This document shows positions 52,413-61,167 of a DNA stretch of 64,000 nt, one piece after another. The stretch is taken from positions 1-64,000 of the forward strand of contig NZ_SKFG01000008.1 of assembly GCF_004344915.1 (NCBI RefSeq). The letters run 5' to 3'. Positions within the stretch are counted from its first letter, which is position 1. Every line of letters begins with the position of its first letter. Source of the DNA: Paenibacillus albiflavus. Lineage in GTDB: Bacteria; Bacillota; Bacilli; Paenibacillales; NBRC-103111. The notes under the pieces are model-generated. The model had not been told where the DNA came from and did not search any database. It saw nothing but the letters and a program-made list of their open reading frames with translations. Position numbers and translations under genes: made by a program.

Positions 52413-53285
52413 TTAACTTGCCCCCTTCTCCAAAAAATCCATTATACATTTATTCACCGCATCCGCTTGTTCTGCGGTTAGGCAGTGACTTGCTTTCGGA
52501 ATAACGACCGCTTGAGCGTTCGGCAGCCAACTTCTCACCCGTTCTACCGCCTTGTGCGCGTTATAGATCACTTCCTTATCGCCTACTAAGAACAATGTCC
52601 TCGTCTTTAATCTACGAAGGTGCTCTTCCTTGAAACGAGTAGGAATGACTTTGAGCAGTATGCGGCAATGCGTCCAGCTCTGGATAATTTGATCCATGAC
52701 GAGCTCATCGGTTTGATTGCCACTAGCAACAAACCAGTTCCAAGCACGACGTATTCGCGGCGGTGACGGTCTCAATAAAGCTGGATATACTTTGAACATG
52801 AATTGTAAAGGAACACGGTAAATGGAGGCAATAGGCGCTAATAAGACTAGCCGATTCAATCTATTCGAATATTCTAGGACAAAGTTAAGTGCTAGCCACC
52901 CTCCCATGGAATGTCCGATTAAATCCACCTTCGCTAATCCAAGTCCATCCAAAACTTGATTCAACCAATCATTGCAATGCTGTGGAGAACTCAGCGGTTT
53001 ATTTACGATACTGCGGCCAAAATCGCCCAGGGTATCCACGCAATAGGTTCGATATCTGCTGCTTAATGCCTCGATATTATCTCGCCACATCGTCGAGTTG
53101 AATGTCATGCCATGCAAGAGCACTAATGGAGGTGCGTCGACATCGCCTGATACGACGATATGTGTAGTTCCATAATCAGTTTGTACATGAATCGATTCAT
53201 ACAGGACAGGCCAAGTAGCAAGAAGCCGATCATACGCTTCATTGAAGCAGACTTCTCCTTCACTCGTTTTAAAAATACTGAACAT
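52413..53285 (-). CDS. alpha/beta-hydrolase
   Basis: 290 residues. Nucleophile elbow GHSMGGWLALNF, oxyanion region LVLLHGMTFNSTMW, late Asp in LVGDKEVIY and His in KASHCLTAEQ. Substrate unknown. The ATG at 53285 (MFSIFKTSEG) lies nine bases from GGGTG; 53294 is an alternative. Immediately after the TetR gene, likely co-transcribed and controlled by it. Confidence 0.88.
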   Translation of the reverse strand: MFSIFKTSEGEVCFNEAYDRLLATWPVLYESIHVQTDYGTTHIVVSGDVDAPPLVLLHGMTFNSTMWRDNIEALSSRYRTYCVDTLGDFGRSIVNKPLSSPQHCNDWLNQVLDGLGLAKVDLIGHSMGGWLALNFVLEYSNRLNRLVLLAPIASIYRVPLQFMFKVYPALLRPSPPRIRRAWNWFVASGNQTDELVMDQIIQSWTHCRILLKVIPTRFKEEHLRRLKTRTLFLVGDKEVIYNAHKAVERVRSWLPNAQAVVIPKASHCLTAEQADAVNKCIMDFLEKGAS

Positions 53286-53307
53286 ATTCGACATCACCCT
53301 TTTCCAA

Positions 53308-53940
53308 TTATCGCCGTAATGGCTGCATATGCATTTCATAAATGGACATGATATCTCGAGTCTGAACCAGATGTGCAGTTAGAAAAGCTCCGTAAAAAAT
53401 CGTAAACATCATTTTGACTAAATCCGTTAATGCGATATCGTCACGAATCTCCTGATGCTCTATCGCTTCATTCAGATATTGTGCAAACATCGCAGATAAG
53501 GTCAGGCTAGCCGGATGAAATAGCTCCTTATCTTCAGAAAATAGGAGCTCTAGCTCAGCTTCCCCGAAGGCCGGCATACCCGGAATAATCTCACGGCTAG
53601 CAAGAAAGGCAATTAGGCTAAGCATTCCATATGTAGAAGTTTGAGCTTCATCATGTACGGTCTGAAACAAATGATGAATTGCCGCAAGTCCCCGCTTTCC
53701 CTGTTTCTTAATTTCCACATAACGTTTACAGATCCAGATTTGCATCGAATACAGCAGTAGGTCTTCTTTTTGAGGAAAGAACTTAAAGAATGTGCCTTTG
53801 GATATTTCCGCTTTAGCGCATAGCTCATCTACATACACATGACCATAAGGCCGATTCTGAACAAGCTCCATACATGCTAGGTATAAGTTAATTCTGGTCT
53901 TGGCTTGCTTGATTTCACGTAGGGATAAAGTTGGTTTCAT
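53308..53940 (-). CDS. TetR-family transcriptional regulator
   Basis: 210 residues. HTH at about 15-60 (YVDELCAKAEISKGTFFKFF), ligand domain after it. ATG at 53940 follows GAGGTG. The longer open frame to 54012 lacks a ribosome site. Upstream are two direct AAGTATAA repeats (about 53950-53990) that may be its operator. Controls the hydrolase 22 bases downstream. Confidence 0.88.
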   Translation of the reverse strand: MKPTLSLREIKQAKTRINLYLACMELVQNRPYGHVYVDELCAKAEISKGTFFKFFPQKEDLLLYSMQIWICKRYVEIKKQGKRGLAAIHHLFQTVHDEAQTSTYGMLSLIAFLASREIIPGMPAFGEAELELLFSEDKELFHPASLTLSAMFAQYLNEAIEHQEIRDDIALTDLVKMMFTIFYGAFLTAHLVQTRDIMSIYEMHMQPLRR

Positions 53941-54016
53941 GGAACACCTCAAATTATTATACTTACATATAATTTTATACTTGAGTTCATTTTTTTGTCT
54001 ATAAGTACACAAAAAA

Positions 54017-54050
54017 AAGGCATCCAGACTGTCGCCAGTTTGAATGCCTT
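54017..54050 (-). terminator. intrinsic terminator of the bacilliredoxin gene
   Basis: AGGCATTC with its near-complement GGATGCCT plus inner ACTG/CAGT, and eight T on minus. Confidence 0.9.
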
Positions 54051-54064
54051 TGTGTCTTTTTTAC

Positions 54065-54499
54065 TTATTTGCAATACTCGTCGAATGCACCGATCAAGTC
54101 TGCAGCGATCATTGCAGCAGAGCGATCTTCTACTTGATAGCGTTGAATAAAGTGAACAAGCTTTCCATCCTTAAACAAAGCAATCGAAGGTGAAGATGGC
54201 GGATATGGTGCTAGATACTCACGAGCCTTAGCTGTCGCTTCCTTCTCTTGTCCTGCAAAGACAGTATACAAGTGATCTGGTGTTACAGCATGTTCAAGAG
54301 CCATTGCAACACCTGGACGACATTGGCCAGCAGCGCAGCCACATACGGAGTTGATCACGAGCAAAAGCGTACCTTTTGCATTATCAAGCACCTCAGTAAC
54401 TTGCTCAGGTGTAAGTAATTCTTTAATTCCAATACGAGTTAAATCATCACGCATTGGTTGAATCATATCTCTCATGTATGAATCGAAGGACATTACCAC
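54065..54499 (-). CDS. bacilliredoxin, BrxA/BrxB family (YphP-like)
   Basis: 144 residues. Removes bacillithiol from oxidised proteins. Active-site NSVCGCAAGQCRP with the CGC pair. FDSYMRDMIQPMRDDLTRIG at the N-terminus is typical. Start probably GTG at 54499 (nine bases after AAGGAG); ATG at 54493 is 15 bases away. Confidence 0.93.
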   Translation of the reverse strand: MVMSFDSYMRDMIQPMRDDLTRIGIKELLTPEQVTEVLDNAKGTLLLVINSVCGCAAGQCRPGVAMALEHAVTPDHLYTVFAGQEKEATAKAREYLAPYPPSSPSIALFKDGKLVHFIQRYQVEDRSAAMIAADLIGAFDEYCK

Positions 54500-54588
54500 T
54501 ATAGTTCACTCCTTAAATACGAATGTAATTTAAAATAATTATCAATTACTATTATACATCCGACTGGAGTGAAGTCAAAAGGTTTAAC

Positions 54589-54708
54589 TTACGTAGAAGG
54601 ACGATTGGGGCCATTTAATTTTTTATCTACTCCAGGTTGTTTATCTGACTTGTCCTGATTCTTCTGTTTTTGTTGTTCAATTGAATCACCGCTACCGTTA
54701 GGTGCCAT
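54589..54708 (-). CDS. small hydrophilic protein, 39 aa
   Basis: MAPNGSGDSIEQQKQKNQDK, then a Lys/Asp/Pro-rich tail ending in GPNRPST. No Cys and no hydrophobic segment. Good ribosome site (AAAGGAG) and spacing. It begins five bases after the stop of the membrane protein gene on the same strand. Function unknown. Confidence 0.6.
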   Translation of the reverse strand: MAPNGSGDSIEQQKQKNQDKSDKQPGVDKKLNGPNRPST

Positions 54709-54713
54709 ATCGT

Positions 54714-55403
54714 TCACTCCTTTCCACTCATAGTATGTGTGGATTTAGACTCCTCTATCCCTTCTTGACCACTCTTTGGACTTATGGCTATACCAATGAG
54801 CGATAGCAAGAAAGCCATCATTTGATAAGCACTTAATTGAAATAGAATTACAGTCTGACTTGTCCAAAGCGATGCTAACATCCCGCCGATTCCAAGCAGA
54901 ATGAAAGTCTGCCTTGCGGCATAACCTTCACCGATTTCCAGCTTGCGTGTCCAAAGAACGATTATCCCCAGAATGCTGACCGCGACTATACCGTACTGCT
55001 GCAACGATATCCCATAGATAAACATTGCTGCGGTAAGAATATAGCTCCATGCATCCAGCATCACGAACCATGATATGCCTAACTTACGCAGCCGTGCTGA
55101 CCAATACGCAATGGCAATAATTATGCCTAGTACAGCGATGTCTGCAGTTCCTGATACCATAAGCAGCTTGATCGGATCCGTCCACAGCATGGAAGGCTCA
55201 TAAATCAGCGGTCCCAGCTTCCAGCAGGCAAACACGATCATCATGCCATTCAGAATGAGATCGCTTATGGGTGACTTATCGAAAGAAGTTTTTCTGATTT
55301 TCAAATATAAATGGATATAACCCGCTGCTGCCGCAAGCAGCATCACTAACAAACTGCTTTTTATCATCAATGGTCCTAGCTGAATGATTTCCTGCAAATT
55401 CAA
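54714..55403 (-). CDS. polytopic membrane protein of unknown function, 229 aa
   Basis: About seven hydrophobic segments with short loops, a charged C-terminal tail (EGIEESKSTHTMSGKE). Spacing of helices recalls prolipoprotein diacylglyceryl transferase-like proteins but no catalytic motif is seen. Starts at TTG after GGAAGGGG. Upstream is a secreted polysaccharide deacetylase 53 bases away; co-transcription possible. Confidence 0.7.
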   Translation of the reverse strand: MNLQEIIQLGPLMIKSSLLVMLLAAAAGYIHLYLKIRKTSFDKSPISDLILNGMMIVFACWKLGPLIYEPSMLWTDPIKLLMVSGTADIAVLGIIIAIAYWSARLRKLGISWFVMLDAWSYILTAAMFIYGISLQQYGIVAVSILGIIVLWTRKLEIGEGYAARQTFILLGIGGMLASLWTSQTVILFQLSAYQMMAFLLSLIGIAISPKSGQEGIEESKSTHTMSGKE

Positions 55404-55456
55404 TACTCCCCTTCCCCTTTGGCTTTATTCTACCTAACTGGGGACGGACCCATCAA

Positions 55457-56479
55457 CTAAGGGGTTAGAAATTGGCAGGTATAAGCACTTTTACTTAGTT
55501 TTTCAAATCGATATCCTTGATCTTGTAGGAACTGAATTACGTCTGGCAAAGCTTCTGCCGTCGTCCATCTGCCTGGCGCATCATGCATGAGGACAATAAT
55601 CCGATCTTGCCCAGCCGTTGCCCGTTTAACTGCGGACACAATCTGCGCTTTGCTGCGAACTGCTGCTGTGGCATCCGAAGAGCTGACATTCCAATCAAAA
55701 TATTGATACCCCTGCTTCGTTACTTCAGCTGCAATATGGCGCATCACATACCGGCCGCCTGCACGATAGCTCACTGTATTATTAGAGCCCCCAGGAAATC
55801 GGATAATATCAGGACGAAATGAAATCGTCTGCTCAAGCAAATCATTTAATTTATCGACATCTCGTTGGAATGTGGAGACTGACTGATAAATTTGCTTGTA
55901 GTTATGGGAATACGAGTGATTGCCAATCGCATGCCCTTCCGCCACAATGCGCTTATATAAGGAACGACCCTCCAGAGAAGAATTGCCAATTACAAAGAAG
56001 GTAGCTTTTACATTATACTTCGACAGTGTATTCAACACTTTGACTGTTACCTTGGATGGTCCATCATCAAAGGTTAAATAAGCGATTTTGCGATCCGAAT
56101 TAGAACGGGGTATATGCTGAGCCTTCTTACTCGCTGATCTAGGCTTAGGTTTAGGTTTGTCGGACTTAGACTTCATTGGTTGCTGTTTGTTAGACGGTGG
56201 TTGCTTAGTTTTAGGTGTTATGCCTGAAGGATGCATAGATGGGATTGGTATTTGCTGATTTAAAGGTAATGGCTCAGGCTTTTTACGCTCTGGAGGCATC
56301 GGAATCCACCGAGGAACAAGTGAATCCTGCTTAGGTGTTGCTTCAACAATATTGCGAGATCCAATCATAGGCGTTGGTGTAGGTGTCGATTGTGGTGCTG
56401 GAATCGTAAATGATTGACAACCTGTCACCGTGAGTGTAATTCCGAGTAAGAATATGAATCCGAAACGATGCTTGCTCAT
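55457..56479 (-). CDS. lipoprotein polysaccharide deacetylase
   Basis: 340 residues. Lipobox LTVTGC at residues 16-21. A Pro/Lys/Ser-rich linker (about 25-130) precedes the NodB domain with TFDDGPSKVTVKVL, HSYSHNY, and RFPGGS. Acts outside on cell-wall glycan, tethered by a lipid. Shares the fold with the stalk-domain enzyme at 4347 but lacks that domain. SD GGGGGG. Confidence 0.9.
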   Translation of the reverse strand: MSKHRFGFIFLLGITLTVTGCQSFTIPAPQSTPTPTPMIGSRNIVEATPKQDSLVPRWIPMPPERKKPEPLPLNQQIPIPSMHPSGITPKTKQPPSNKQQPMKSKSDKPKPKPRSASKKAQHIPRSNSDRKIAYLTFDDGPSKVTVKVLNTLSKYNVKATFFVIGNSSLEGRSLYKRIVAEGHAIGNHSYSHNYKQIYQSVSTFQRDVDKLNDLLEQTISFRPDIIRFPGGSNNTVSYRAGGRYVMRHIAAEVTKQGYQYFDWNVSSSDATAAVRSKAQIVSAVKRATAGQDRIIVLMHDAPGRWTTAEALPDVIQFLQDQGYRFEKLSKSAYTCQFLTP

Positions 56480-56556
56480 TGCCTTCCCCCCATTCGATCA
56501 TAAGTTTATTATGACCTTGTGGTAAGCAAGCTTCCCCATCAATTAATGGAAACAAA

Positions 56557-56586
56557 ACGAGCCAGGTGATCATCACCTGACTCGCT
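56557..56586 (-). terminator. terminator of the Psp operon
   Basis: CGAGTCAGGTGAT pairs with ATCACCTGGCTCG then TTTTG on minus. Confidence 0.88.
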
Positions 56587-56598
56587 TCATTTTATCTA

Positions 56599-57291
56599 TT
56601 ATTCGCTTGCTTTAGGCGTATCCGCATTAAGCTTCGCTTTAAGCTGCTCCAACTGCTCATCTACTCTTGCTTGCTTAAGTGGATCGATCGAAGTACCACC
56701 GTAAGCTGCATTACCTGAGTATGGCATACGAGCTACATCAGCCTCAGCTTCCATTTGCATAATCTTCTCTTCGATACGTTCAAAGCCACGGGAAGCACTG
56801 CCGCTTTCGATTACGCCATTGTACATCGTTTGTGCCATTTGCTTCTTGGCTTTAGCCATTTGTGCACGGGATGCAAGTTCATTGCGCTTGTTGCGCAGTT
56901 TATAGAACTCATCCTTCATTTCATGAAGCTGTGCTTTAAGATCTTCCGCTTGTGCACTTGATTGTGTGTGCAGGTTGCCGATATCTGTCGCTTTCTCCAT
57001 GAAGTACAGCTTCTCTTCCATTGCTTGACGAGCTGCTAATTCGTTGCCATTCTTAAGCGCAACTGCTGCTTTCGCTTCACGATTGGATGCTTGACGCAGG
57101 TGTTCTTCCATTTGACCTTTTAGCTTACGCTCGTTAGCCATTTGTCTAGCAACTGTTAATTCAGCTTTCGCAATTTCTTCTTCCATATCGCGAATATATT
57201 GATTTAGCATAACAATTGGATCTTCAACCTTATCCAACATCTCATTGATTGATGCAACCGTCATTGTTTTGATTCTATTAAAAACTCCCAT
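56599..57291 (-). CDS. pspA: PspA/IM30 family protein (2)
   Basis: 230 residues, nearly all helix; N-terminal amphipathic helix [20 protein letters not shown] and long coiled coils. ESCRT-III-like membrane-repair scaffold acting at the inner face of the membrane under envelope stress. Last gene of the operon; SD AAAGGAG. Confidence 0.95.
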   Translation of the reverse strand: MGVFNRIKTMTVASINEMLDKVEDPIVMLNQYIRDMEEEIAKAELTVARQMANERKLKGQMEEHLRQASNREAKAAVALKNGNELAARQAMEEKLYFMEKATDIGNLHTQSSAQAEDLKAQLHEMKDEFYKLRNKRNELASRAQMAKAKKQMAQTMYNGVIESGSASRGFERIEEKIMQMEAEADVARMPYSGNAAYGGTSIDPLKQARVDEQLEQLKAKLNADTPKASE

Positions 57292-57293
57292 TA

Positions 57294-57800
57294 TTATACA
57301 TCTCCTTTAGGATCATTTTTTTTGTTATTTTCCATCTGTGTTAACTTAGCGCGCAGCTCGTCTATTTCTTTCTGAAGAGCCTTCTTCTCGATTTCTTTCA
57401 TCATTTCATCGATATTGCTGTCCGCTTGCTGCGGTTGTTGATATGAAGGGCGATATGGCCCACTTGTGGATTCAGGTCTTTGACCATAGTACTTGCCAGA
57501 ACCACCGTTTCGATTGTAAGGATTACCGTTAAAAGGATTGCCATTAGGTCCTGGATTGTAGTTTCTTGGACCTTGGTCATATGGTCTTTCATAAGGATCA
57601 TATGAATTGTTATATCTAGGTTCTTTCGGAATAATCATTGAAGCAATTACGTAAATGAAAATTACTGTCCCGGCAGAGAAGAATGCTGCTACAGCTACAA
57701 CCAAACGAAGTAGTGTTGGATCTATATTGAATATCTCAGCGAGTCCTCCGCATAATCCTGTTAGCTTCTTATCTCGCGTTGAACGATAAAGTCTTTGCAT
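57294..57800 (-). CDS. PspC-domain protein
   Basis: 168 residues. PspC domain at 1-60 ([20 protein letters not shown], one or two transmembrane segments), then a Tyr/Asn/Gly/Pro-rich linker (repeats of NPxNGNP) and a C-terminal coiled coil. Anchor for PspA at the membrane or envelope-stress sensor. Two bases before pspA (2), six after pspA (1). Confidence 0.88.
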   Translation of the reverse strand: MQRLYRSTRDKKLTGLCGGLAEIFNIDPTLLRLVVAVAAFFSAGTVIFIYVIASMIIPKEPRYNNSYDPYERPYDQGPRNYNPGPNGNPFNGNPYNRNGGSGKYYGQRPESTSGPYRPSYQQPQQADSNIDEMMKEIEKKALQKEIDELRAKLTQMENNKKNDPKGDV

Positions 57801-57806
57801 CGTATT

Positions 57807-58463
57807 CTACTCTCCCTCCTTCAGCTTTTTGCGCAGATTCTCTAGCTCTTCTTCAAGAGCTGGGTGAGAAGAATAAGCTCCTCCCTGCGTAGTGCGGCGT
57901 AAATCACGTAAACTTCTGGCTTCTATCTCCATATCCGTGACACGCTCATCAATTCGATTGAACATCCGCGGAATACCGTCTGATCCCATGTGAGACATTC
58001 GGGCATTCATTCTTTGTTGCAGTCTAGCCGATTCCATGCGAGCTATGTAATAGCTGCGTCTGCTGGATGCTTCCTCATATTCCGCTCTCAGTTCATTTAT
58101 TTGTTGTTCAAGCTCGATAATCGATTCCTTCGCTTGCTCGTATAGTTCGCGGAATTGTTCACAGCGTTCCTCAGCTTGAATTTTCTCTTGAAGAACCACT
58201 CGTGCAATATGTTCTTCACCCGCTTTGAGTGCTAGCATTGCTTGGTTCTCGCGCTTCTCTTTCGTTTCAAGAGCATTCAAGTATTGCTGTCTTAAGTACG
58301 ATCCATGTGCTGCACATTGCTGATGCAAGCGCTCTGCTTCTCTTAGCTGCTCACGTTGTACACTTAGGAAGTGATCTAGCATACGCACTGGATCTTCTGC
58401 AGACTCTAATCTTTCGTTTAGATTAGCAAGGGTTATATCTCTCATCCGTTTCAAAATACTCAT
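57807..58463 (-). CDS. PspA/IM30 family protein (1)
   Basis: 218 residues, helical, SILKRMRDITLANLNERLES at the N-terminus, coiled coil through 190. A second PspA paralogue in the same operon, more divergent than the other. ATG at 58463 eight bases after GGAG; GTG at 58472 also open. May co-assemble with PspA (2). Confidence 0.88.
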   Translation of the reverse strand: MSILKRMRDITLANLNERLESAEDPVRMLDHFLSVQREQLREAERLHQQCAAHGSYLRQQYLNALETKEKRENQAMLALKAGEEHIARVVLQEKIQAEERCEQFRELYEQAKESIIELEQQINELRAEYEEASSRRSYYIARMESARLQQRMNARMSHMGSDGIPRMFNRIDERVTDMEIEARSLRDLRRTTQGGAYSSHPALEEELENLRKKLKEGE

Positions 58464-58503
58464 GATATTCACTCCACCTACCTTTATTTTAAAATGTTAT
58501 TTG

Positions 58504-58797
58504 TTATACTTGTGATTTCTTGCCTAGCATGCTAATCCCGAATACAACCATTGCTACTGCAAGAATCATGATGAATAGTGGCGTTAGTTTTGCAAATAAG
58601 ATGATTCCGCCAAGGATTGCGATCACCCATCCAAACTTACTGCCATTCTTGATCCCGTAGTAACCAAGACCGAGCATAATGATTGGTAGGATGAAGCCCA
58701 TCACTGGACCGAAGAAGAATCCGGTTCTGCTAAGTAGAATGATAGCACCTAGTGCAATTAATGCTACTGCAACTCCAGTATTTCGACTAGCTCTCAT
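58504..58797 (-). CDS. small membrane protein, LiaF/LiaI-TM-like
   Basis: 97 residues with about four hydrophobic segments (GVAVALIALGAIILLSRTG, FILPIIMLGLGYYGI). Resembles the TM domain of LiaI/LiaF of cell-wall stress operons. First gene of a four-gene operon with pspA, pspC, pspA, a layout of Lia/Psp envelope-stress units. ATG at 58797 after AAAGGCGGTG. Confidence 0.8.
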   Translation of the reverse strand: MRASRNTGVAVALIALGAIILLSRTGFFFGPVMGFILPIIMLGLGYYGIKNGSKFGWVIAILGGIILFAKLTPLFIMILAVAMVVFGISMLGKKSQV

Positions 58798-58891
58798 GTT
58801 TGTCACCGCCTTTCATGTGTTATCCGTTGTTCATGTCTTTATTCTAGCCTCTTGGACAATGATTCAAAACGGACTAGCGACGGTATTTGCT

Positions 58892-58929
58892 CCTAGACCT
58901 TGGGCGGGGTCTGTCTCAGACCCTAGACG
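58892..58929. promoter_or_regulatory. repeat cluster upstream of the Lia/Psp-like operon
   Basis: GGGTCTG-TCT-CAGACCC (58907-58923) is a perfect palindrome, flanked by direct CCTAGAC repeats (58892-58898 and 58922-58928). It lies about 100 bases upstream of the operon start, where a regulator of envelope stress could bind. Confidence 0.5.
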
Positions 58930-58963
58930 TTAGGGCGGTTCTACTGTGCTCCATAATATACAA

Positions 58964-58998
58964 AAGAGCCCCATCCGTCGTTAAACGAGGATGAGGCA
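58964..58998 (-). terminator. intrinsic terminator of citA
   Basis: GCCTCATCC pairs with GGATGGGGC, then TCTTTTG on minus, 18 bases past the citA stop. Confidence 0.85.
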
Positions 58999-59015
58999 TT
59001 GTATGCTCAATCAGC

Positions 59016-60107
59016 TTACTCTGGCATTTCGCCAGTATAAATGGATTGTGGACGGAATATTCGATTAATGGCAACTTGCTCTAATAAATGAGATGTCCAC
59101 CCTACAACGCGGCTTGCTGTAAACGTTGCTGTGAACAGCTCGGTAGGCATTTCAACTGCACTTAGAACCGCAGCCGCATAAAATTCTACGTTCGTATAGA
59201 GTCTGCGGCCTGGCTTATATTCTTCAAGAAGACGAATCGCTGTATTCTCTACCTCAAACGCAAAATTAAACCAAGGATCTTCACCGATCAAATGTGAAGT
59301 TACTTCTCTTAAGGCAACTGCGCGTGGATCTCTTGTTTTGTATACACGGTGACCAAAGCCCATCAGACGTCCGCCACTGGAAAGCACATCGCGCATCCAA
59401 GCTTCGGCATTGGATATATCGCCGATCTCATTCAACATCTGAATCACTTCGGATGGCGCACCCCCATGAAGAGGTCCCTTCATAGCGCCAACTGCTCCTG
59501 AAATAGCGGATGCAATTTCGGATTGGGTAGAAATAATCGTTCTCGCTGCAAAAGTACCTGCGTTCATGCCATGCTCCATCGTAAGAATGAAGTACGCATT
59601 AAGCGCTCGTACATGAGCCGTATTCGGCTCTTTGCCTGTGAGCATATATAGATAATTCGCGACATGCCCAAGTGATGGGTTCGGTGCTACAAATGCAGTA
59701 TTCGCTGTTTGGTGGTAGCGATAGGCGATAATTGTAGGCAGAATACTGATTATTCGGATAGCTTGGTCTATAGTTGGAGGCCACTGCGTAAAGCTGTCTC
59801 CCATACTTGAGATCGCAGTACGAATCACACTCATCATTTCCATCTCAGCAGGAAGCAGATCAATAATAGCTTTAACATGTGCAGGCAATTCCCGATTGCT
59901 GCTAAGCGCTTTCGTAAAAGAATCCAATTCGCTTTCGTTAGGCAACGTTCCGTTCAATAATAAGTAAGCAACTGCTTCAAAATCATATCCCAATGCCAAA
60001 TCTTTGGCCCAATATCCACGATAAACAAGATGGCCCTTCTCACCGTCTACTAAACCGATATTCGTCTCAGCTGCTACTACACCCTCTAGTCCTGTTACCT
60101 TAGGCAT
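59016..60107 (-). CDS. citA: citrate synthase
   Basis: 363 residues. TCA-cycle condensing enzyme. Catalytic His in EHGMNAGTFAARTI and MGFGHRVYKTRDPRA, and Asp near the C-terminal end (LFTATFTASRVVGW). Starts at ATG 60107 (MPKVTGLEGVVAAET) after GGGAGATG. Divergent from a LysR gene, an arrangement like citA-citR in B. subtilis. May also accept propionyl-CoA (2-methylcitrate) by family. Confidence 0.92.
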   Translation of the reverse strand: MPKVTGLEGVVAAETNIGLVDGEKGHLVYRGYWAKDLALGYDFEAVAYLLLNGTLPNESELDSFTKALSSNRELPAHVKAIIDLLPAEMEMMSVIRTAISSMGDSFTQWPPTIDQAIRIISILPTIIAYRYHQTANTAFVAPNPSLGHVANYLYMLTGKEPNTAHVRALNAYFILTMEHGMNAGTFAARTIISTQSEIASAISGAVGAMKGPLHGGAPSEVIQMLNEIGDISNAEAWMRDVLSSGGRLMGFGHRVYKTRDPRAVALREVTSHLIGEDPWFNFAFEVENTAIRLLEEYKPGRRLYTNVEFYAAAVLSAVEMPTELFTATFTASRVVGWTSHLLEQVAINRIFRPQSIYTGEMPE

Positions 60108-60150
60108 CCGAACATCTCCCATTTCATTAAGATTACATTTAGTGTACAAT

Positions 60151-60176
60151 AATTTAATCGTTATGAATATTAAATT
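60151..60176. promoter_or_regulatory. LysR-type operator between citA and citR
   Basis: AATTTAAT (60151-60158) and ATTAAATT (60169-60176) form an exact 8-bp inverted repeat, ten bases apart, with a T-N11-A arrangement. It lies between the divergent starts. Confidence 0.65.
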
Positions 60177-60226
60177 AATCGGGTAGTTTTAATTATAAAA
60201 CATTATCAATTCAGGAGGTTCTAAAC

Positions 60227-61108
60227 ATGGATATTCAGTGGCTCAAAACCTTCGTATCCACTGCTCAGCATGAGAACTTCCGTCGTGCTGCGGAGCAGCT
60301 TTTTCTTTCTCAGCCTACTGTTACGATGCACATCAAGCGTTTGGAAGAAACCCTCGCGATCTCCCTTTTTGAAAGAAGGGGCCGTAATGTGTATTTATCC
60401 AACGCTGGCAGACGATTTCTCCCCTATGCACAGGCGATGATTGATAATTTCGAAATGGGCATTCATGATTTAGAGAGCTGGAGACAAGGCTATAAAAGTA
60501 AAATAACGATTGCCGTATCACCACTAATTGCCGCAAGTACGTTACCGACCATCGTTCGCAAATTTCTAAAAGCCCACTCCAACATCGAAGTATCCATCGA
60601 TGTTATGGAATCAGTTGAAATAGGCGAAGCGGTATCACATGGGTATGCAGACATTGGACTGTCACGTATGCAAGCCTCACAGAAGGGTGTCATTACTCGT
60701 AAACTTAGAGAAGATCCTGTTATACTAGTAGTTCCTCATGACGGAATTGAATCCGAAAGCGGTCCTCCCATCATGCTGGAAACCCTTCTGCAGAACCATA
60801 TGATCCTGACACATAATCATCCAGAGTACTGGGATGGGCTGCTGAATGAAATTCATATGAAATATCCGCGCATCCGTACAATGACAGTATCACAGGTGTA
60901 TATTACAAAACGATTTATTGAAGAAGGACTTGGCATCTCCTTCCTTCCACGCTCAACAGTTATGCGAGAGCTAATCGAAGGCAGAGTTCTCGAAGTTTAC
61001 ACCGACGAAATCAAGATGCCCACCGCTTCTACCTATATGATTCAGCAATCCGAAACGGAAGAAGTCAAAGCCATCATGTCATTCATTCTTGATTATTATG
61101 GCCACTAG
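60227..61108 (+). CDS. citR: LysR-family regulator (CitR/CcpC-like)
   Basis: 293 residues. Winged helix at 1-60 (FRRAAEQLFLSQPTVTMHIK), then periplasmic-binding-type effector domain. Likely controls the divergent citA gene. SD CAGGAGG. CcpC, also LysR-type, controls citZ/citB in B. subtilis, so the two cannot be separated by eye. Confidence 0.85.
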   Translation: MDIQWLKTFVSTAQHENFRRAAEQLFLSQPTVTMHIKRLEETLAISLFERRGRNVYLSNAGRRFLPYAQAMIDNFEMGIHDLESWRQGYKSKITIAVSPLIAASTLPTIVRKFLKAHSNIEVSIDVMESVEIGEAVSHGYADIGLSRMQASQKGVITRKLREDPVILVVPHDGIESESGPPIMLETLLQNHMILTHNHPEYWDGLLNEIHMKYPRIRTMTVSQVYITKRFIEEGLGISFLPRSTVMRELIEGRVLEVYTDEIKMPTASTYMIQQSETEEVKAIMSFILDYYGH

Positions 61109-61167
61109 CTATGTATAGGCAGCAATTCGTCTACACTATAATTAACCCTCTAATATAAGGAGACAAC

